32,721 nucleotides of DNA. Origin: Bacillus canaveralius. GTDB lineage: Bacteria > Bacillota > Bacilli > Bacillales > Cytobacillaceae. Positions 1-8,096 of this stretch are shown here, piece by piece. The position numbers and the translations under genes are program-made. Location of the stretch: contig NZ_PGVA01000047.1 of NCBI RefSeq assembly GCF_002860125.1, positions 1 through 32,721 on the forward strand. Reading direction: 5' to 3'. The stretch's first letter is position 1. Every line of letters begins with the position of its first letter. The notes below the pieces were generated by a model that was not told where the DNA came from, did no database searches, and saw only the letters and a program-made list of their open reading frames with translations.

Positions 1-243
1 GCCATCCGCTTCCACCTTGACACCGTCATCCGCGAGCGCCTGGATGAAATAGTTTCCGGCAGAGAAGGTGTTACTTTGGTCAAAGATGGCCGAAAAATAA
101 TTAACAGGCATTCCAGGTGGACTACCTTGCCCCCAATTGTAATGTATAGATTTTCCTGTTTTCTCTTGGTACACAGGCGTATTAGCTTCGGGCGTGGTTA
201 CAAGACCAAACAAAGTTATTCCGGTAAGGATACCTACCTTCAT
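1..243 (-). CDS. Secreted PA14-like domain protein, N-terminal part only
   Basis: The minus strand is open from the window edge to an ATG at 243 (81 codons, no stop, so the gene continues beyond the window). Residues 1-20 look like a signal peptide: MK, then a hydrophobic run, ending in PEA with probable cleavage before NTP. After this comes YNWGQGSP, then FSAIFDQ and FSAGNYFIQALADDGVKV, the pattern seen at the start of PA14-type carbohydrate-binding domains (tryptophan-glycine start, later a DDGV turn). The protein is therefore probably exported and may bind surface glycans. The SD is weak (AAAGGT four bases before the ATG). An in-frame TTG at 270 would lengthen the n-region (KGYMK) and is an alternative start. 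An upstream in-frame TAA limits any longer form. The family call is inference from a short fragment. Confidence 0.6.
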   Translation of the reverse strand, partial: MKVGILTGITLFGLVTTPEANTPVYQEKTGKSIHYNWGQGSPPGMPVNYFSAIFDQSNTFSAGNYFIQALADDGVKVEADG

Positions 244-323
244 ATAACCTTTTATTAAATTGTGAGCCAACTGTCTATTATCCCCCCAAATTTGATATCT
301 TTTTGTATTTTTTGTAATTTAAT

Positions 324-340
324 AGATACATTTTGTATCT
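324..340. promoter_or_regulatory. Inverted repeat in the leader region of the PA14-like gene
   Basis: AGATACA, three bases, TGTATCT: perfect 7-bp arms about 80 bases upstream of the start at 243. Its size and place suit a repressor operator, but no regulator is identifiable. The rest of 244-475 is very AT-rich, and I see no convincing -35/-10 pair. Confidence 0.3.
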
Positions 341-477
341 GTTTGGTATTTTATCATATAAAAAGACAAAAATCTCCCTACTAAATTACTACAAAACGAC
401 AAAATTCGAATTGTTTATAATTAACAACCAATATATTGTTTATCTTATATATAGCATTTTGTCCACAGCGGCAAGGC

Positions 478-522
478 AAAAAAAAAGACCGAGGGAAGAA
501 AAGTGATTAATTTTTTTCTTCC
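478..522 (-). terminator. Possible terminator of the GT2 operon
   Basis: The arms GGAAGAAAA (494-502) and TTTTCTTCC (514-522) form a 9-bp stem just after the stop of the glycosyltransferase at 545. Read on the minus strand it is followed, after about seven bases, by a run of nine T. The spacer before the T run makes it imperfect. Confidence 0.4.
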
Positions 523-544
523 GACGAGCATTTGTGTAAAGTTG

Positions 545-1507
545 TTAGGATTGTTGTTTTTCAGGTCCCCATTTTGAGTGTTTCATAAAATGTGTCCAAG
601 TCTTTCTTAGGAAGGCACAGTACTCTTTAAACGTAAGGTTATAACGATGTTTTAGCTTTTTCATGATAGGAGTTATGGCCCGATCTATATATATAAAAAG
701 CTGGCTGGGATAATTTAATTGATAAACCTCGGACAAGAAATACATTTCGCTTTTAACCATTTCGGTATCAACAAACAAGTTGTCTTTACCAGTTGTTAAG
801 CCATGATGATGCACGATCTTTGACTGCGGTAAAAAGTAAGCTTTTAAACCTGATTTGTACATTTTATGGCATAGTATATCTTCTTCGTAATACAAAAAAG
901 TATTTTCATCAAATAATCCTAACTTCTCTAACATATCCCTCCTTGCCATAAAACAACAACCTGAGAATTTATAAATAGGGATAGGCTCTTTCTTTATTAT
1001 ATTGTTTGATAAGTAATATTCATCATTAAATCGCTTTCTGCCACTTGATGTGGTTAATTTACTCAGTTTAGTGTTATACAAAAAATAATCCAAAGTTGTT
1101 AAAGGTTTTAGAGATGGCACATTTTGCAACTCCCCTTCGGGGGATAAAATATAAGGGGATACCACAGATGCCTCTTTATTATTTTCAAGGAAGGTATACA
1201 TAGAGTCTATACTCTCATCTAAAAAGATGACATCGTTATTAACAATTGTAATAATGTCATGACCATCCTTAATTGCATGTTTCATGCCTATATTGTTGCC
1301 GATGGCATATCCTAAATTTTCGGAACTGATAACTTCTACATTATTTTTGTTTTGAAAATGTTCTCTAAGCTTCTCATAGGATTTATTAGCTGACCCATTA
1401 TCAACTATATAAATAGAATATTCTTGTTTGCATACTTGTTCAATTGACTCGACACATTTTATAGTCAATTCCCATGTATTGTAATTTAAAATAACAAATG
1501 CAATCAT
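545..1507 (-). CDS. GT2-family glycosyltransferase (rhamnosyltransferase-like)
   Basis: 320 aa, soluble, GT-A fold of family 2, likely adding a sugar to a surface polysaccharide or teichoic-acid precursor at the inner membrane face. The start reads FVILNYNTWELT, VDNGS lies near residues 35-39, NLGYAIGNNIG at 64-74, the metal-binding position is NND (90-92) in place of DXD, and residues about 180-220 carry SGCCFMARR followed by GLFDE and YYEEDI. That last block is typical of WbbL/rhamnosyltransferase-like GT2 enzymes, where the acidic pair is part of the acceptor or base region. The sugar cannot be told from sequence. The gene is second in an operon, 30 bases after the next GT2 gene, and a possible terminator follows it. 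Confidence 0.85.
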   Translation of the reverse strand: MIAFVILNYNTWELTIKCVESIEQVCKQEYSIYIVDNGSANKSYEKLREHFQNKNNVEVISSENLGYAIGNNIGMKHAIKDGHDIITIVNNDVIFLDESIDSMYTFLENNKEASVVSPYILSPEGELQNVPSLKPLTTLDYFLYNTKLSKLTTSSGRKRFNDEYYLSNNIIKKEPIPIYKFSGCCFMARRDMLEKLGLFDENTFLYYEEDILCHKMYKSGLKAYFLPQSKIVHHHGLTTGKDNLFVDTEMVKSEMYFLSEVYQLNYPSQLFIYIDRAITPIMKKLKHRYNLTFKEYCAFLRKTWTHFMKHSKWGPEKQQS

Positions 1508-1537
1508 TTTTTCATCTCCAAATGCTGGTGATTATTA

Positions 1538-2518
1538 TTATAGGTCTTTCTTAATTTTATCCCAGTAAAGGCGGTATATTTTAACAAGTATGTTTGGTGA
1601 AATAAACGCAACAGATAAAAGCAATTTCTTCTTCCGATTATAATTCTTATCAGCAATTAAAAATTTTATTTTGTTGCGGTCTATGTCAATTAGATATTTA
1701 TAGCGACTTTTTTCATTTCTATAGTATTTCTCGATATTGATATATAACATTAAGCCCGTTAAAAACAATTCCGCGTAAACTTCATTTGCAATACTCGGAT
1801 AGTTTTCAAGGTAAAATGAATACATATTCTTTCTAACTTCGTATTCATCTAAACGCTTTTTTGAAAAGGTTTTTCGCATTGTACTATTTTCATTATAACG
1901 GTAATAATATAATGCTTGACCGGTGTAATGAATTTTGTTTGACTGATGAATGATTCTATAAGCGAAGTCCATATCTTCAAGTATATATCCTTCTTTAAAC
2001 CGAATTCCTTGGAATAAATTTCTACTATATAGTTTATTACATGGACTGAAAGTGAGTCGCTCATTTAAATAGAGCTCGTTCATTGCAGATTTTCTATCAT
2101 ATAAATAGTTTGTTGTATCGTGAAAATACAGATGTTTTGTGGAATTCTTATCATACTGCATAATATTACATGCTGTAATATCCGCCCCTGTTTCTACGGC
2201 ATTGGAATACAAGGTTCTGTACATGTCTTTGTGTATCCAATCATCACTATCAACGAAACCAAAATAAGCTCCTCTAGCTACATCAATTCCTCTATTCCGA
2301 GCAGAAGACTGACCTCCGTTTTCCTTATGAATAACAACTATTCTTTTATCTTTCTTAGAATATTCTTCACAAATATCTCCACTTTGATCATTCGATCCAT
2401 CATTAACTAAAATAAGCTCAAAGTCATTAAAAGTCTGACCCAGAATACTTTCTATACAATATTGAAGAAAATCTTCAACATTAAATACAGGTACTATAAT
2501 ACTAATTTGGGGGTTCAT
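1538..2518 (-). CDS. GT2-family glycosyltransferase (EpsJ/capsule type)
   Basis: 326 aa from the chosen ATG at 2518. An upstream in-frame ATG at 2533 has no good SD, whereas GGAGAG lies inside that extension at the right distance from 2518, and the family normally begins a few residues before SIIVPVFNVE. Motifs: VNDGS (38-42), GGQSSARNRG (68-77) and DSDD (90-93) as the nucleotide-sugar metal site. The C-terminal 100 residues are basic and contain one short hydrophobic stretch. Transferases of this type build exopolysaccharide or wall polymers; donor and acceptor are unknown. First gene of a two-gene GT operon, with a promoter at 2571-2599. Confidence 0.85.
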   Translation of the reverse strand: MNPQISIIVPVFNVEDFLQYCIESILGQTFNDFELILVNDGSNDQSGDICEEYSKKDKRIVVIHKENGGQSSARNRGIDVARGAYFGFVDSDDWIHKDMYRTLYSNAVETGADITACNIMQYDKNSTKHLYFHDTTNYLYDRKSAMNELYLNERLTFSPCNKLYSRNLFQGIRFKEGYILEDMDFAYRIIHQSNKIHYTGQALYYYRYNENSTMRKTFSKKRLDEYEVRKNMYSFYLENYPSIANEVYAELFLTGLMLYINIEKYYRNEKSRYKYLIDIDRNKIKFLIADKNYNRKKKLLLSVAFISPNILVKIYRLYWDKIKKDL

Positions 2519-2570
2519 ATACTTTCTCTCCATTTAGATCTTCAGATAAGCTGCCATTGGTCCAAATTAA

Positions 2571-2599
2571 CATATATTTCTTCAGTCTTGCAAAGTCAA
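2571..2599 (-). promoter_or_regulatory. Sigma-A-type promoter for the GT2 pair
   Basis: On the minus strand TTGACT, 17 bases, TATATG. The predicted start of transcription is about 45 bases before the GT2 start codon at 2518. Confidence 0.55.
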
Positions 2600-2746
2600 C
2601 TGTTATAAGAAACGTTGTTTTTATCTATTTTTGAAAAGCCGCCTCTATAAAGACGAATGACATCCCTTTCATCATGTAAATGGAATGATTACCATGCAAC
2701 GTCGATTTATAGAATTAACGAATTATTATAAAGTCATGGTATCTTT

Positions 2747-2985
2747 CTATCCACATATCGTCAAGTCTGTTTTATCCCTCAGTCTTTGCTTATCCCGGAC
2801 CGGTTCAAACATCTTGTGTCCATTATGTATAGAACATATGGACACAGGTGAGAGACGAGACGATCGTGTAGATCCGGGAACCCTGTGATTGCCGTTAAAC
2901 ATAATAATCTTACCAGACAAGTCAAAGGGCTTGCAGAAACAGTCTAGCCAAATACAACCTTTATGATTCTCGATGCACATAAACT
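2747..2985. other. Gene-free stretch with a strongly folded segment, possible mobile-element remnant
   Basis: The 2519-3129 gap holds no convincing gene. Within it, 2812-2844 folds as TGTGTCCAT, one bulged T, ATGT, a five-base loop, ACAT, ATGGACACA, with flanking CATC and GGTG extending the stem. An outer pair TCCCGGA / TCCGGGA (about 2793-2799 and 2874-2880) closes a larger domain. An open frame on the minus strand (2747-2980) has cysteine-rich, low-complexity translation and no SD, and I do not regard it as a gene. The structure is unlike a simple terminator and could be the end or non-coding RNA of an old insertion element, or an unassigned structured RNA. Confidence 0.35.
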
Positions 2986-2993
2986 TTTATAAT

Positions 2994-3043
2994 AAAAACA
3001 GAGAAGATCCAAGCTAGTTTTCAAGGGATCTTCTCTGTTTTTT
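2994..3043. terminator. Bidirectional rho-independent terminator after the gtr cluster
   Basis: A 12-bp perfect stem (2999-3010 with 3026-3037; CAGAGAAGATCC and its complement) has T6 on the plus side and A5 on the other side. It lies about 90 bases after the stop of the GtrII-like gene, so it mainly ends minus-strand transcription. Confidence 0.85.
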
Positions 3044-3129
3044 AATAAACTTATTTCAGTATAAAACAATGGTTTTTCACATAGATATTACTTATTTAAC
3101 TTAGAAAACCACGTTACCTTTTGAGGGAT

Positions 3130-4680
3130 TTAGTTATAATCTGCAGATAGTCTCACAATTATAACGTCTTTAAAAATCCTGATGCTACCTTTATTGGGCC
3201 ATAGTTCCATTTCATTCGCAATAGACCGGGCATAATCGACCTGTTCTTCAGTAGGATCCTTGAATCGATATCCCAGGGTTCTCATGAAACCAATGGCTCT
3301 CATAGTAGTCCCTGCTTTTGTTCCAACGTCCCAGGCGAAGAATGAATGTCCAAGCAATTCCCCTTGTATATTTAAAATTGACTCTGGTTCATGTTTACCT
3401 AAAATAACTAATGAATAGTCACTCCTATTCCCCACACCTAGGCTATCTAATTGATAATTAATTCTGTTGGCTAAATTCACATCTTCTTGGAATTTAACAT
3501 GTTCTGAAAATAATAATTTTGCTGTTATATTACTCTGATTGAAAGCAATCATAAAGCAAAACGCAATTAATGCATTTTTAATCCATTTATTTCCTAAATG
3601 TAAACAAATATAATAAAAGTTAAATGCTATTACGAATTGTAGCGCAGGCATTTGAGCACGTATAGCCTCAGCTTGTCCTATAAACATTGTTAGCAAAAAA
3701 GGTGATAGGAAGAGGAATATAAACCCGACTACCTCTAAATAAACAGTTTTACTTTTGTTGATAATTTTCCATACTAAGAAAATAGCGATAATACTAAAAC
3801 TTATTAAAAAGCTATAATTATAAAAAAGGTTTTTTGCAAAAACAACCAAGGAGATTTGCTCTTCAATATTATCTAAAACTTCCTGTAGAGGTAATTTCCC
3901 CCATAGTATTTGTCTTGATAAATAGGAGGTACTCGCTATTCCCGTGAGTTTTGCAGTGACAAAAACTAAAACCCTAGAAAAGACATATGACGTCAGAAAA
4001 ATAAATATATACTTGAAAACAATTAAAAAATATACTTTTAGTCTTTTTACCTGATTTTCCTTCTCATGACCATAAATCATTAACAGGATAGTTCCAATTG
4101 TCCCAGCAACATACAATAAAAGTAATGATTGGTAGGTTAGAAAGCCCCATGCAGATAATAAAATTGAAAGCAAAGCAAAAGATTTATAATTAGTTTCAAC
4201 ATAATAAAAACTGCAAAGGAGTGCAATCACGAGCAATAACACAGCAAACACTACTTCAAAACCCTGTAAAACAAAATTAAATTGCTCTGCAAAAATAGGA
4301 TGTGTTGAAAATAAAATAGGAATGACTACCAAAGATATTTTTTTTGCATGATTATTTAATATTCTTTGTACCAGGTAGCATAATATAAAACAAACTACCA
4401 CTAGGGTAAAATAAGTTAATAAATTGGCAACAAAAGGATTAAAGCCATTAAAAAACAGCTTTTTCGTAAATACTAAACCAATTCTATCTATGGATTGCCA
4501 AGCCGACAACTGGCCTGCATAATTGTTAAGAATAAATTCTGTATCAATTGAAAAATCATAATTAACGATTTTGATCCCGTAACTTAAAAAAACAAAAAAC
4601 AAAGTCACCAATAAAAGAAGCTTAGACTCACGAACAAATGCCAAAAAAGATTTTTTTTCTTCGCTTAAAAAGTGTCCCAT
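3130..4680 (-). CDS. GtrII-like polytopic membrane glucosyltransferase
   Basis: 516 aa with about ten to twelve hydrophobic segments from residue 20 to about 375 and a soluble C-terminal tail of about 120 aa. The N-terminal extracytoplasmic loop after the first membrane segment reads NYDFSIDTEF, then an NYAG/WQSIDRIG stretch. This matches the layout of GtrII-family enzymes, where an acidic loop residue after TM1 acts in lipid-linked sugar transfer. It probably transfers glucose or another sugar from undecaprenyl phosphate to a wall polymer on the outer face. The SD is GAGGT, seven bases before the ATG. The gene lies downstream of gtrB and gtrA, completing a three-component system, but a 153-base gap separates it from gtrA. 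The acceptor is unknown. The assignment rests on topology and context more than on motifs. Confidence 0.75.
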   Translation of the reverse strand: MGHFLSEEKKSFLAFVRESKLLLLVTLFFVFLSYGIKIVNYDFSIDTEFILNNYAGQLSAWQSIDRIGLVFTKKLFFNGFNPFVANLLTYFTLVVVCFILCYLVQRILNNHAKKISLVVIPILFSTHPIFAEQFNFVLQGFEVVFAVLLLVIALLCSFYYVETNYKSFALLSILLSAWGFLTYQSLLLLYVAGTIGTILLMIYGHEKENQVKRLKVYFLIVFKYIFIFLTSYVFSRVLVFVTAKLTGIASTSYLSRQILWGKLPLQEVLDNIEEQISLVVFAKNLFYNYSFLISFSIIAIFLVWKIINKSKTVYLEVVGFIFLFLSPFLLTMFIGQAEAIRAQMPALQFVIAFNFYYICLHLGNKWIKNALIAFCFMIAFNQSNITAKLLFSEHVKFQEDVNLANRINYQLDSLGVGNRSDYSLVILGKHEPESILNIQGELLGHSFFAWDVGTKAGTTMRAIGFMRTLGYRFKDPTEEQVDYARSIANEMELWPNKGSIRIFKDVIIVRLSADYN

Positions 4681-4833
4681 AAATATACCTCAAATAATAA
4701 AATTAGTGAATCTGTAAAAATTAATATTTCATAACAGTTAGTTAAGCCTTTTTGGTTCTTTTACTCAAGTGTTAACACGAAAACAAGCCCTCTGGTTTTG
4801 TATAAAGCTCGGCATTGTTTTTTATCTGTTTTT

Positions 4834-5244
4834 TTACATGTCTTTTTCGGAGCTTAATACCTGTTTTGTAAGAAGAAAACCAACTGGCAAGTTAATGATG
4901 GTAGTCACGATTGGAACAAGATATTCATTTAGACTGGTAAAATTTAGTATAGAATAAGGTACCGCATAAGCAATGATAAGTTGTGTAATTGCAACTATTG
5001 GATATTTAATGAAACTTTTAAGATTTGGCATTACTTTAAATGTATAAATACTATTAATAAAAAACGAGGCAATGTTCGCAATGATGAAAGCTGCTACATT
5101 TGCATAGGTAAACCCAAACCATGGACTTAACAGCCAAAACCAAAAATAGTGATGCCCCGTGTTGAATACCCCTGTTAGGCAGTATTTGATAAACCGGAAT
5201 TGGAGCAAATTTAAACTTGTGTCTATCAGGCTTTTCTTTTCCAT
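4834..5244 (-). CDS. gtrA: GtrA-family membrane protein, putative lipid-linked sugar flippase
   Basis: 136 aa with four predicted membrane segments. The opening LLQFRFIKYCLTGVFNTGHHYFWFW matches in outline the GtrA pattern (RF-x-KY-x-x-x-G, a small turn, then aromatic residues). In phage serotype conversion and Listeria/Bacillus wall glycosylation, GtrA/GtcA proteins are thought to move undecaprenyl-phosphate-sugar across the membrane. The ATG follows the gtrB TAA with no gap, and its SD (AGGAGA) lies in the end of gtrB, so translation is coupled. It should act between GtrB and the GtrII-like transferase encoded next. Confidence 0.85.
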   Translation of the reverse strand: MEKKSLIDTSLNLLQFRFIKYCLTGVFNTGHHYFWFWLLSPWFGFTYANVAAFIIANIASFFINSIYTFKVMPNLKSFIKYPIVAITQLIIAYAVPYSILNFTSLNEYLVPIVTTIINLPVGFLLTKQVLSSEKDM

Positions 5245-6231
5245 TTAAGAATTTCTCCTAACGACTAACGTCGTGCTCCTTTTTCCTTTTACCACCTCCA
5301 TGTCTTCCGATTGTTCTTTGGTAATGTAATGAGGCCTGGCCTTAACTTCGATGAAAATTCTTCCTATATATTCGCCAATTATCCCGAGAAAAATAAGTTG
5401 AATCCCGCCAAAAAACAACATAATCGATACCATTGAGGCATATCCGCTAACTGAATCACCCAGAAAAATTTTCTTGAAAATAACATAAAACATAAACAGG
5501 AATGAAGCACTGGCACTAAAAAAGCCAAAATACGTTGCCCATCTTAATGGGACAATGGTAAACGATACTATCCCATCAATTGCATAATGAACCAGCTTCC
5601 AAAAGCTCCAGCTTGTGCTTCCCGCCGCACGTTCAACATTTTCAAATTCAAGGCATTTGGATCTGTAGCCTACCCACATAAACAATCCCTTGGCGAAACG
5701 GTTTCTTTCTTTTAACTGCAAGAAACTGTCTACCGCTTTGCGATCCATCAAACGGTAATCGCGCGCTCCATCAACAATATGGACATCACTCATATTGTTG
5801 ATCAGTTTATAAAACTGTTTCGCAAACCAACTCCGAATTGGGGGCTCACCTGAACGAGTTGATCTCCTCGTGTAGACGACATCATACCCCTCATCGTGCC
5901 ATTCATGAATCATTTCAGGCAATAGCTCTGGAGGATCCTGAAGATCCACATCCATTAAAACAACCGCATCCCCTTTAGCAGCTTCTATGCCGGCAAGCAT
6001 AGCAGCTTCTTTTCCAAAATTCCTGCTAAAATTGACGAAGCGAACGCAATCCTCCTTCAGGCTTAACTCCTTCATAACCAATTCTGTACGGTCCTTACTT
6101 CCATCATTTACGAAGACAAATTCATATGAAATCATATGAATTTCTTCCAGTATCGGTTTCACAGTATTATAGAAAAGTTCTATTGATTCTTCTTCATTGA
6201 AACAAGGTACTATGATTGAAACGAATTTCAT
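5245..6231 (-). CDS. gtrB: GtrB-like undecaprenyl-phosphate glycosyltransferase (GT2 with two C-terminal TM segments)
   Basis: 328 aa. N-terminal GT2 domain: SIIVPCFNEEES, VNDGSKDRT (41-49), NFSRNFGKEAAMLAG (67-81) and DVDLQDPPE (94-102), the metal site and signature of the DPM1/GtrB/CsbB group. Two hydrophobic hairpin segments follow at about 228-256 and 266-292, then a basic cytoplasmic tail, as in CsbB, YkcC and GtrB. It should make undecaprenyl-phosphate-glucose (or a similar sugar) on the inner face of the membrane. SD AGGTGA sits five to six bases before the ATG. It heads the gtrB-gtrA-gtrII cluster and lies next to galU, which supplies UDP-glucose; glucose is therefore the likely sugar, by inference. 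Confidence 0.9.
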   Translation of the reverse strand: MKFVSIIVPCFNEEESIELFYNTVKPILEEIHMISYEFVFVNDGSKDRTELVMKELSLKEDCVRFVNFSRNFGKEAAMLAGIEAAKGDAVVLMDVDLQDPPELLPEMIHEWHDEGYDVVYTRRSTRSGEPPIRSWFAKQFYKLINNMSDVHIVDGARDYRLMDRKAVDSFLQLKERNRFAKGLFMWVGYRSKCLEFENVERAAGSTSWSFWKLVHYAIDGIVSFTIVPLRWATYFGFFSASASFLFMFYVIFKKIFLGDSVSGYASMVSIMLFFGGIQLIFLGIIGEYIGRIFIEVKARPHYITKEQSEDMEVVKGKRSTTLVVRRNS

Positions 6232-6360
6232 TTTTTCACCTATTTCTATTTATAGTATTTATTGCATTGTATGAATCTGTGGGCGTTTTTTTCTATCTCT
6301 AAATAATAACACTTCAAAAACGATAGATCAGGATAAAATAATTTAAATAAACATACAGAA

Positions 6361-6413
6361 GACATCCTCTAAAGTACATTTTATACCTGAGGCATGTACT
6401 TTAAAAAGATGTC
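6361..6413. repeat. Large inverted repeat between galU and gtrB
   Basis: GACATC (6361-6366) and TAAAGTACAT (6370-6379) pair with ATGTACTTTA (6394-6403) and GATGTC (6408-6413), giving a 16-bp interrupted stem with a 14-base loop. There is no clear T run on either side. It could end galU transcription, or be an operator or a small repeat element. Confidence 0.5.
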
Positions 6414-6463
6414 ATCTCGTGCGCTCACAGTAAAAGTCTAACGAATGAGCCTGTCTACAAACT

Positions 6464-7342
6464 TCAGTTCACCTTATTTGATACTTTTTCACAAAGATAC
6501 TTATACAATTCGTCTTTAAGTTCTTTATTTTGAAGCGCAAATTCGATTGTCGTCTGGATAAACCCTAGTTTCTCACCAACGTCGTATCGTTCACCTTCAA
6601 ATTCAAAAGCAAACACTCTCTGAATTTGATTTAGATTTTGTATGGCATCTGTCAATTGAATCTCGCCACCAGCTCCAATTTCTTGTTTTTCCAGAAACAT
6701 AAAAATTTCTGGTGTAAAAATATAGCGCCCAATAATAGCAAGGTTTGAAGGGGCAGTTCCCTGCTTTGGTTTCTCAACAAAATTTCTAACTTGAAAGCTT
6801 CGACCTTGTTGGTCAATTGGGTCAATAATTCCATAGCGGTTTGTCTCGTTCTCAGAAACCCTCTTTACTCCAATAATGGAAGAATGGGTTCTTTCATACT
6901 GATCAATCAATTGTTTTAAACAAGGAGTATCTGCCTGTACAATATCATCACCCAATAAAACAGCAAATGGTTCATTTCCAATGAAGTTTCGGGCGCACCA
7001 AACTGCATGTCCTAACCCTTTGGGTTCTTTTTGGCGAATATAATGAATGTCTACAAGTTTTGATGGTGCCTGAACCTTTTCAAGAAGCTCAAACTTTTCC
7101 TTGTTTAACAATGTCTGCTCTAGCTCGAAGGCATTGTCAAAATGATCTTCTATTGCACGCTTCCCTTTTCCAGTTACAATAATAATGTCTTCTATCCCAG
7201 ACTCAATCGCCTCTTCAACAATATACTGGATGGTTGGCTTATCAACAATGGGCAGCATCTCTTTAGGCATTGCTTTAGTTGCAGGTAAAAATCTCGTTCC
7301 AAGTCCAGCAGCTGGAATGATCGCCTTTTTCACTCTCATCAT
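6464..7342 (-). CDS. galU: UTP-glucose-1-phosphate uridylyltransferase
   Basis: 292 aa from ATG 7342. The SD AGGAAGGG lies seven bases upstream, and the in-frame ATG at 7375 would add eleven residues not usual in the family. It makes UDP-glucose from UTP and glucose-1-phosphate, the donor for wall teichoic acid glucosylation, glycolipid anchors and exopolysaccharide. Motifs: [18 protein letters not shown] (nucleotide-binding loop), [10 protein letters not shown], a VLLGDD block, FVEKP and a [10 protein letters not shown] stretch, all typical of bacterial GalU/GtaB, at full length. It is next to the Gtr cluster, transcribed the same way, and shares the region with a degenerate second copy (7566-7826). 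Confidence 0.95.
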   Translation of the reverse strand: MMRVKKAIIPAAGLGTRFLPATKAMPKEMLPIVDKPTIQYIVEEAIESGIEDIIIVTGKGKRAIEDHFDNAFELEQTLLNKEKFELLEKVQAPSKLVDIHYIRQKEPKGLGHAVWCARNFIGNEPFAVLLGDDIVQADTPCLKQLIDQYERTHSSIIGVKRVSENETNRYGIIDPIDQQGRSFQVRNFVEKPKQGTAPSNLAIIGRYIFTPEIFMFLEKQEIGAGGEIQLTDAIQNLNQIQRVFAFEFEGERYDVGEKLGFIQTTIEFALQNKELKDELYKYLCEKVSNKVN

Positions 7343-7565
7343 ATTTGACCCTTCCTGATTTATATATTGTATCAAACAAAATCATTTTACAGTCCTTCGC
7401 CAAGTCCTGAATGCAAAAAACTCTTCTAATTGGGAAAAAATATCTAGTATATTATTTCACATTCCCTATTAGTATTCAAGACTATACAATACTTCCCTTT
7501 ACTACACTGGATATTATAAATATGCCTATAACAAATAGAAACAAGACATAGAAAATTATACCTGG

Positions 7566-7826
7566 TGCATATATCAAGACTCTCTTCCAGGTTCTCTATC
7601 TCCAGCAAATTATGTTCCAGCTCAAAGGCATGGTCATAATGGTCCTCAATCGCACGTGCCCTTTTCCAGTTACTATAATAATATCTTCTATACCAGAGTT
7701 AATTGCTTCTTCTCGATGTTTGGCTTATCTACCTTAGGCAACATTTCTTTGGCAAGCTTTTGTTGCCGGCAAGAATCTTTTTCCCAATTCTGTCGCCGGA
7801 ATTGTGGCCTTCTTTACCTTTCTCAA
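7566..7826 (-). pseudogene. Decayed second copy of galU, N-terminal third only
   Basis: Read on the minus strand from a TTG at 7826 with SD GGGAG. The translation begins MRKVKKATIPATELGKRFLPA, clearly related to the intact GalU start. The frame then breaks; after a shift it reads KEMLPKVDKPN, and after another it reads [18 protein letters not shown], then RAIEDHYDHAFELEHNLLE, before similarity is lost near 7566. At least two frameshifts, one small internal deletion (the IQYIV region) and loss of roughly the last 200 codons make it non-functional. It lies immediately upstream of the intact galU in the same orientation, so it is probably a tandem duplicate now decaying. 7376-7565 has no recognisable content. 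Confidence 0.85.
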
Positions 7827-7987
7827 TGTAATTCTCCCTTTCATACTCTTTTTCAAAGCTGCTAAATACCTTTTTTTACCTATTATTCCACAATAGAAAA
7901 ATATACAAAAAGATTAAAATCCACAGCTTGAGGAGAATTTGGAAACAGATTTACAAGCAAAATGTTCCAAATACAAAAAGGTGTTTA

Positions 7988-8018
7988 TTAATGTTTAACT
8001 ATGAAAAATTGTTATAAT
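7988..8018 (+). promoter_or_regulatory. Possible promoter of the LCP gene
   Basis: A perfect TATAAT at 8013-8018 lies about 79 bases before the start at 8097. The best -35 is TTAATG at 19-base spacing, so only the -10 is convincing. Confidence 0.35.
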
Positions 8019-8096
8019 TTGAATACCCAAAAACCCTTTTCTCTGCTATTCTATTAGTTAGCTAGTCGATTTTTGTTCACTAATGGGGGAATTAGC

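Noticed and set aside
76-258. Plus-strand frame of 60 aa at the window start
   Set aside because: The minus strand carries a signal peptide and PA14-like sequence over the same bases; the plus frame has no SD or family pattern.
7656-7865. Plus-strand frame of 69 aa
   Set aside because: It is the complement of the galU relic; the relic reading on the minus strand explains the sequence.
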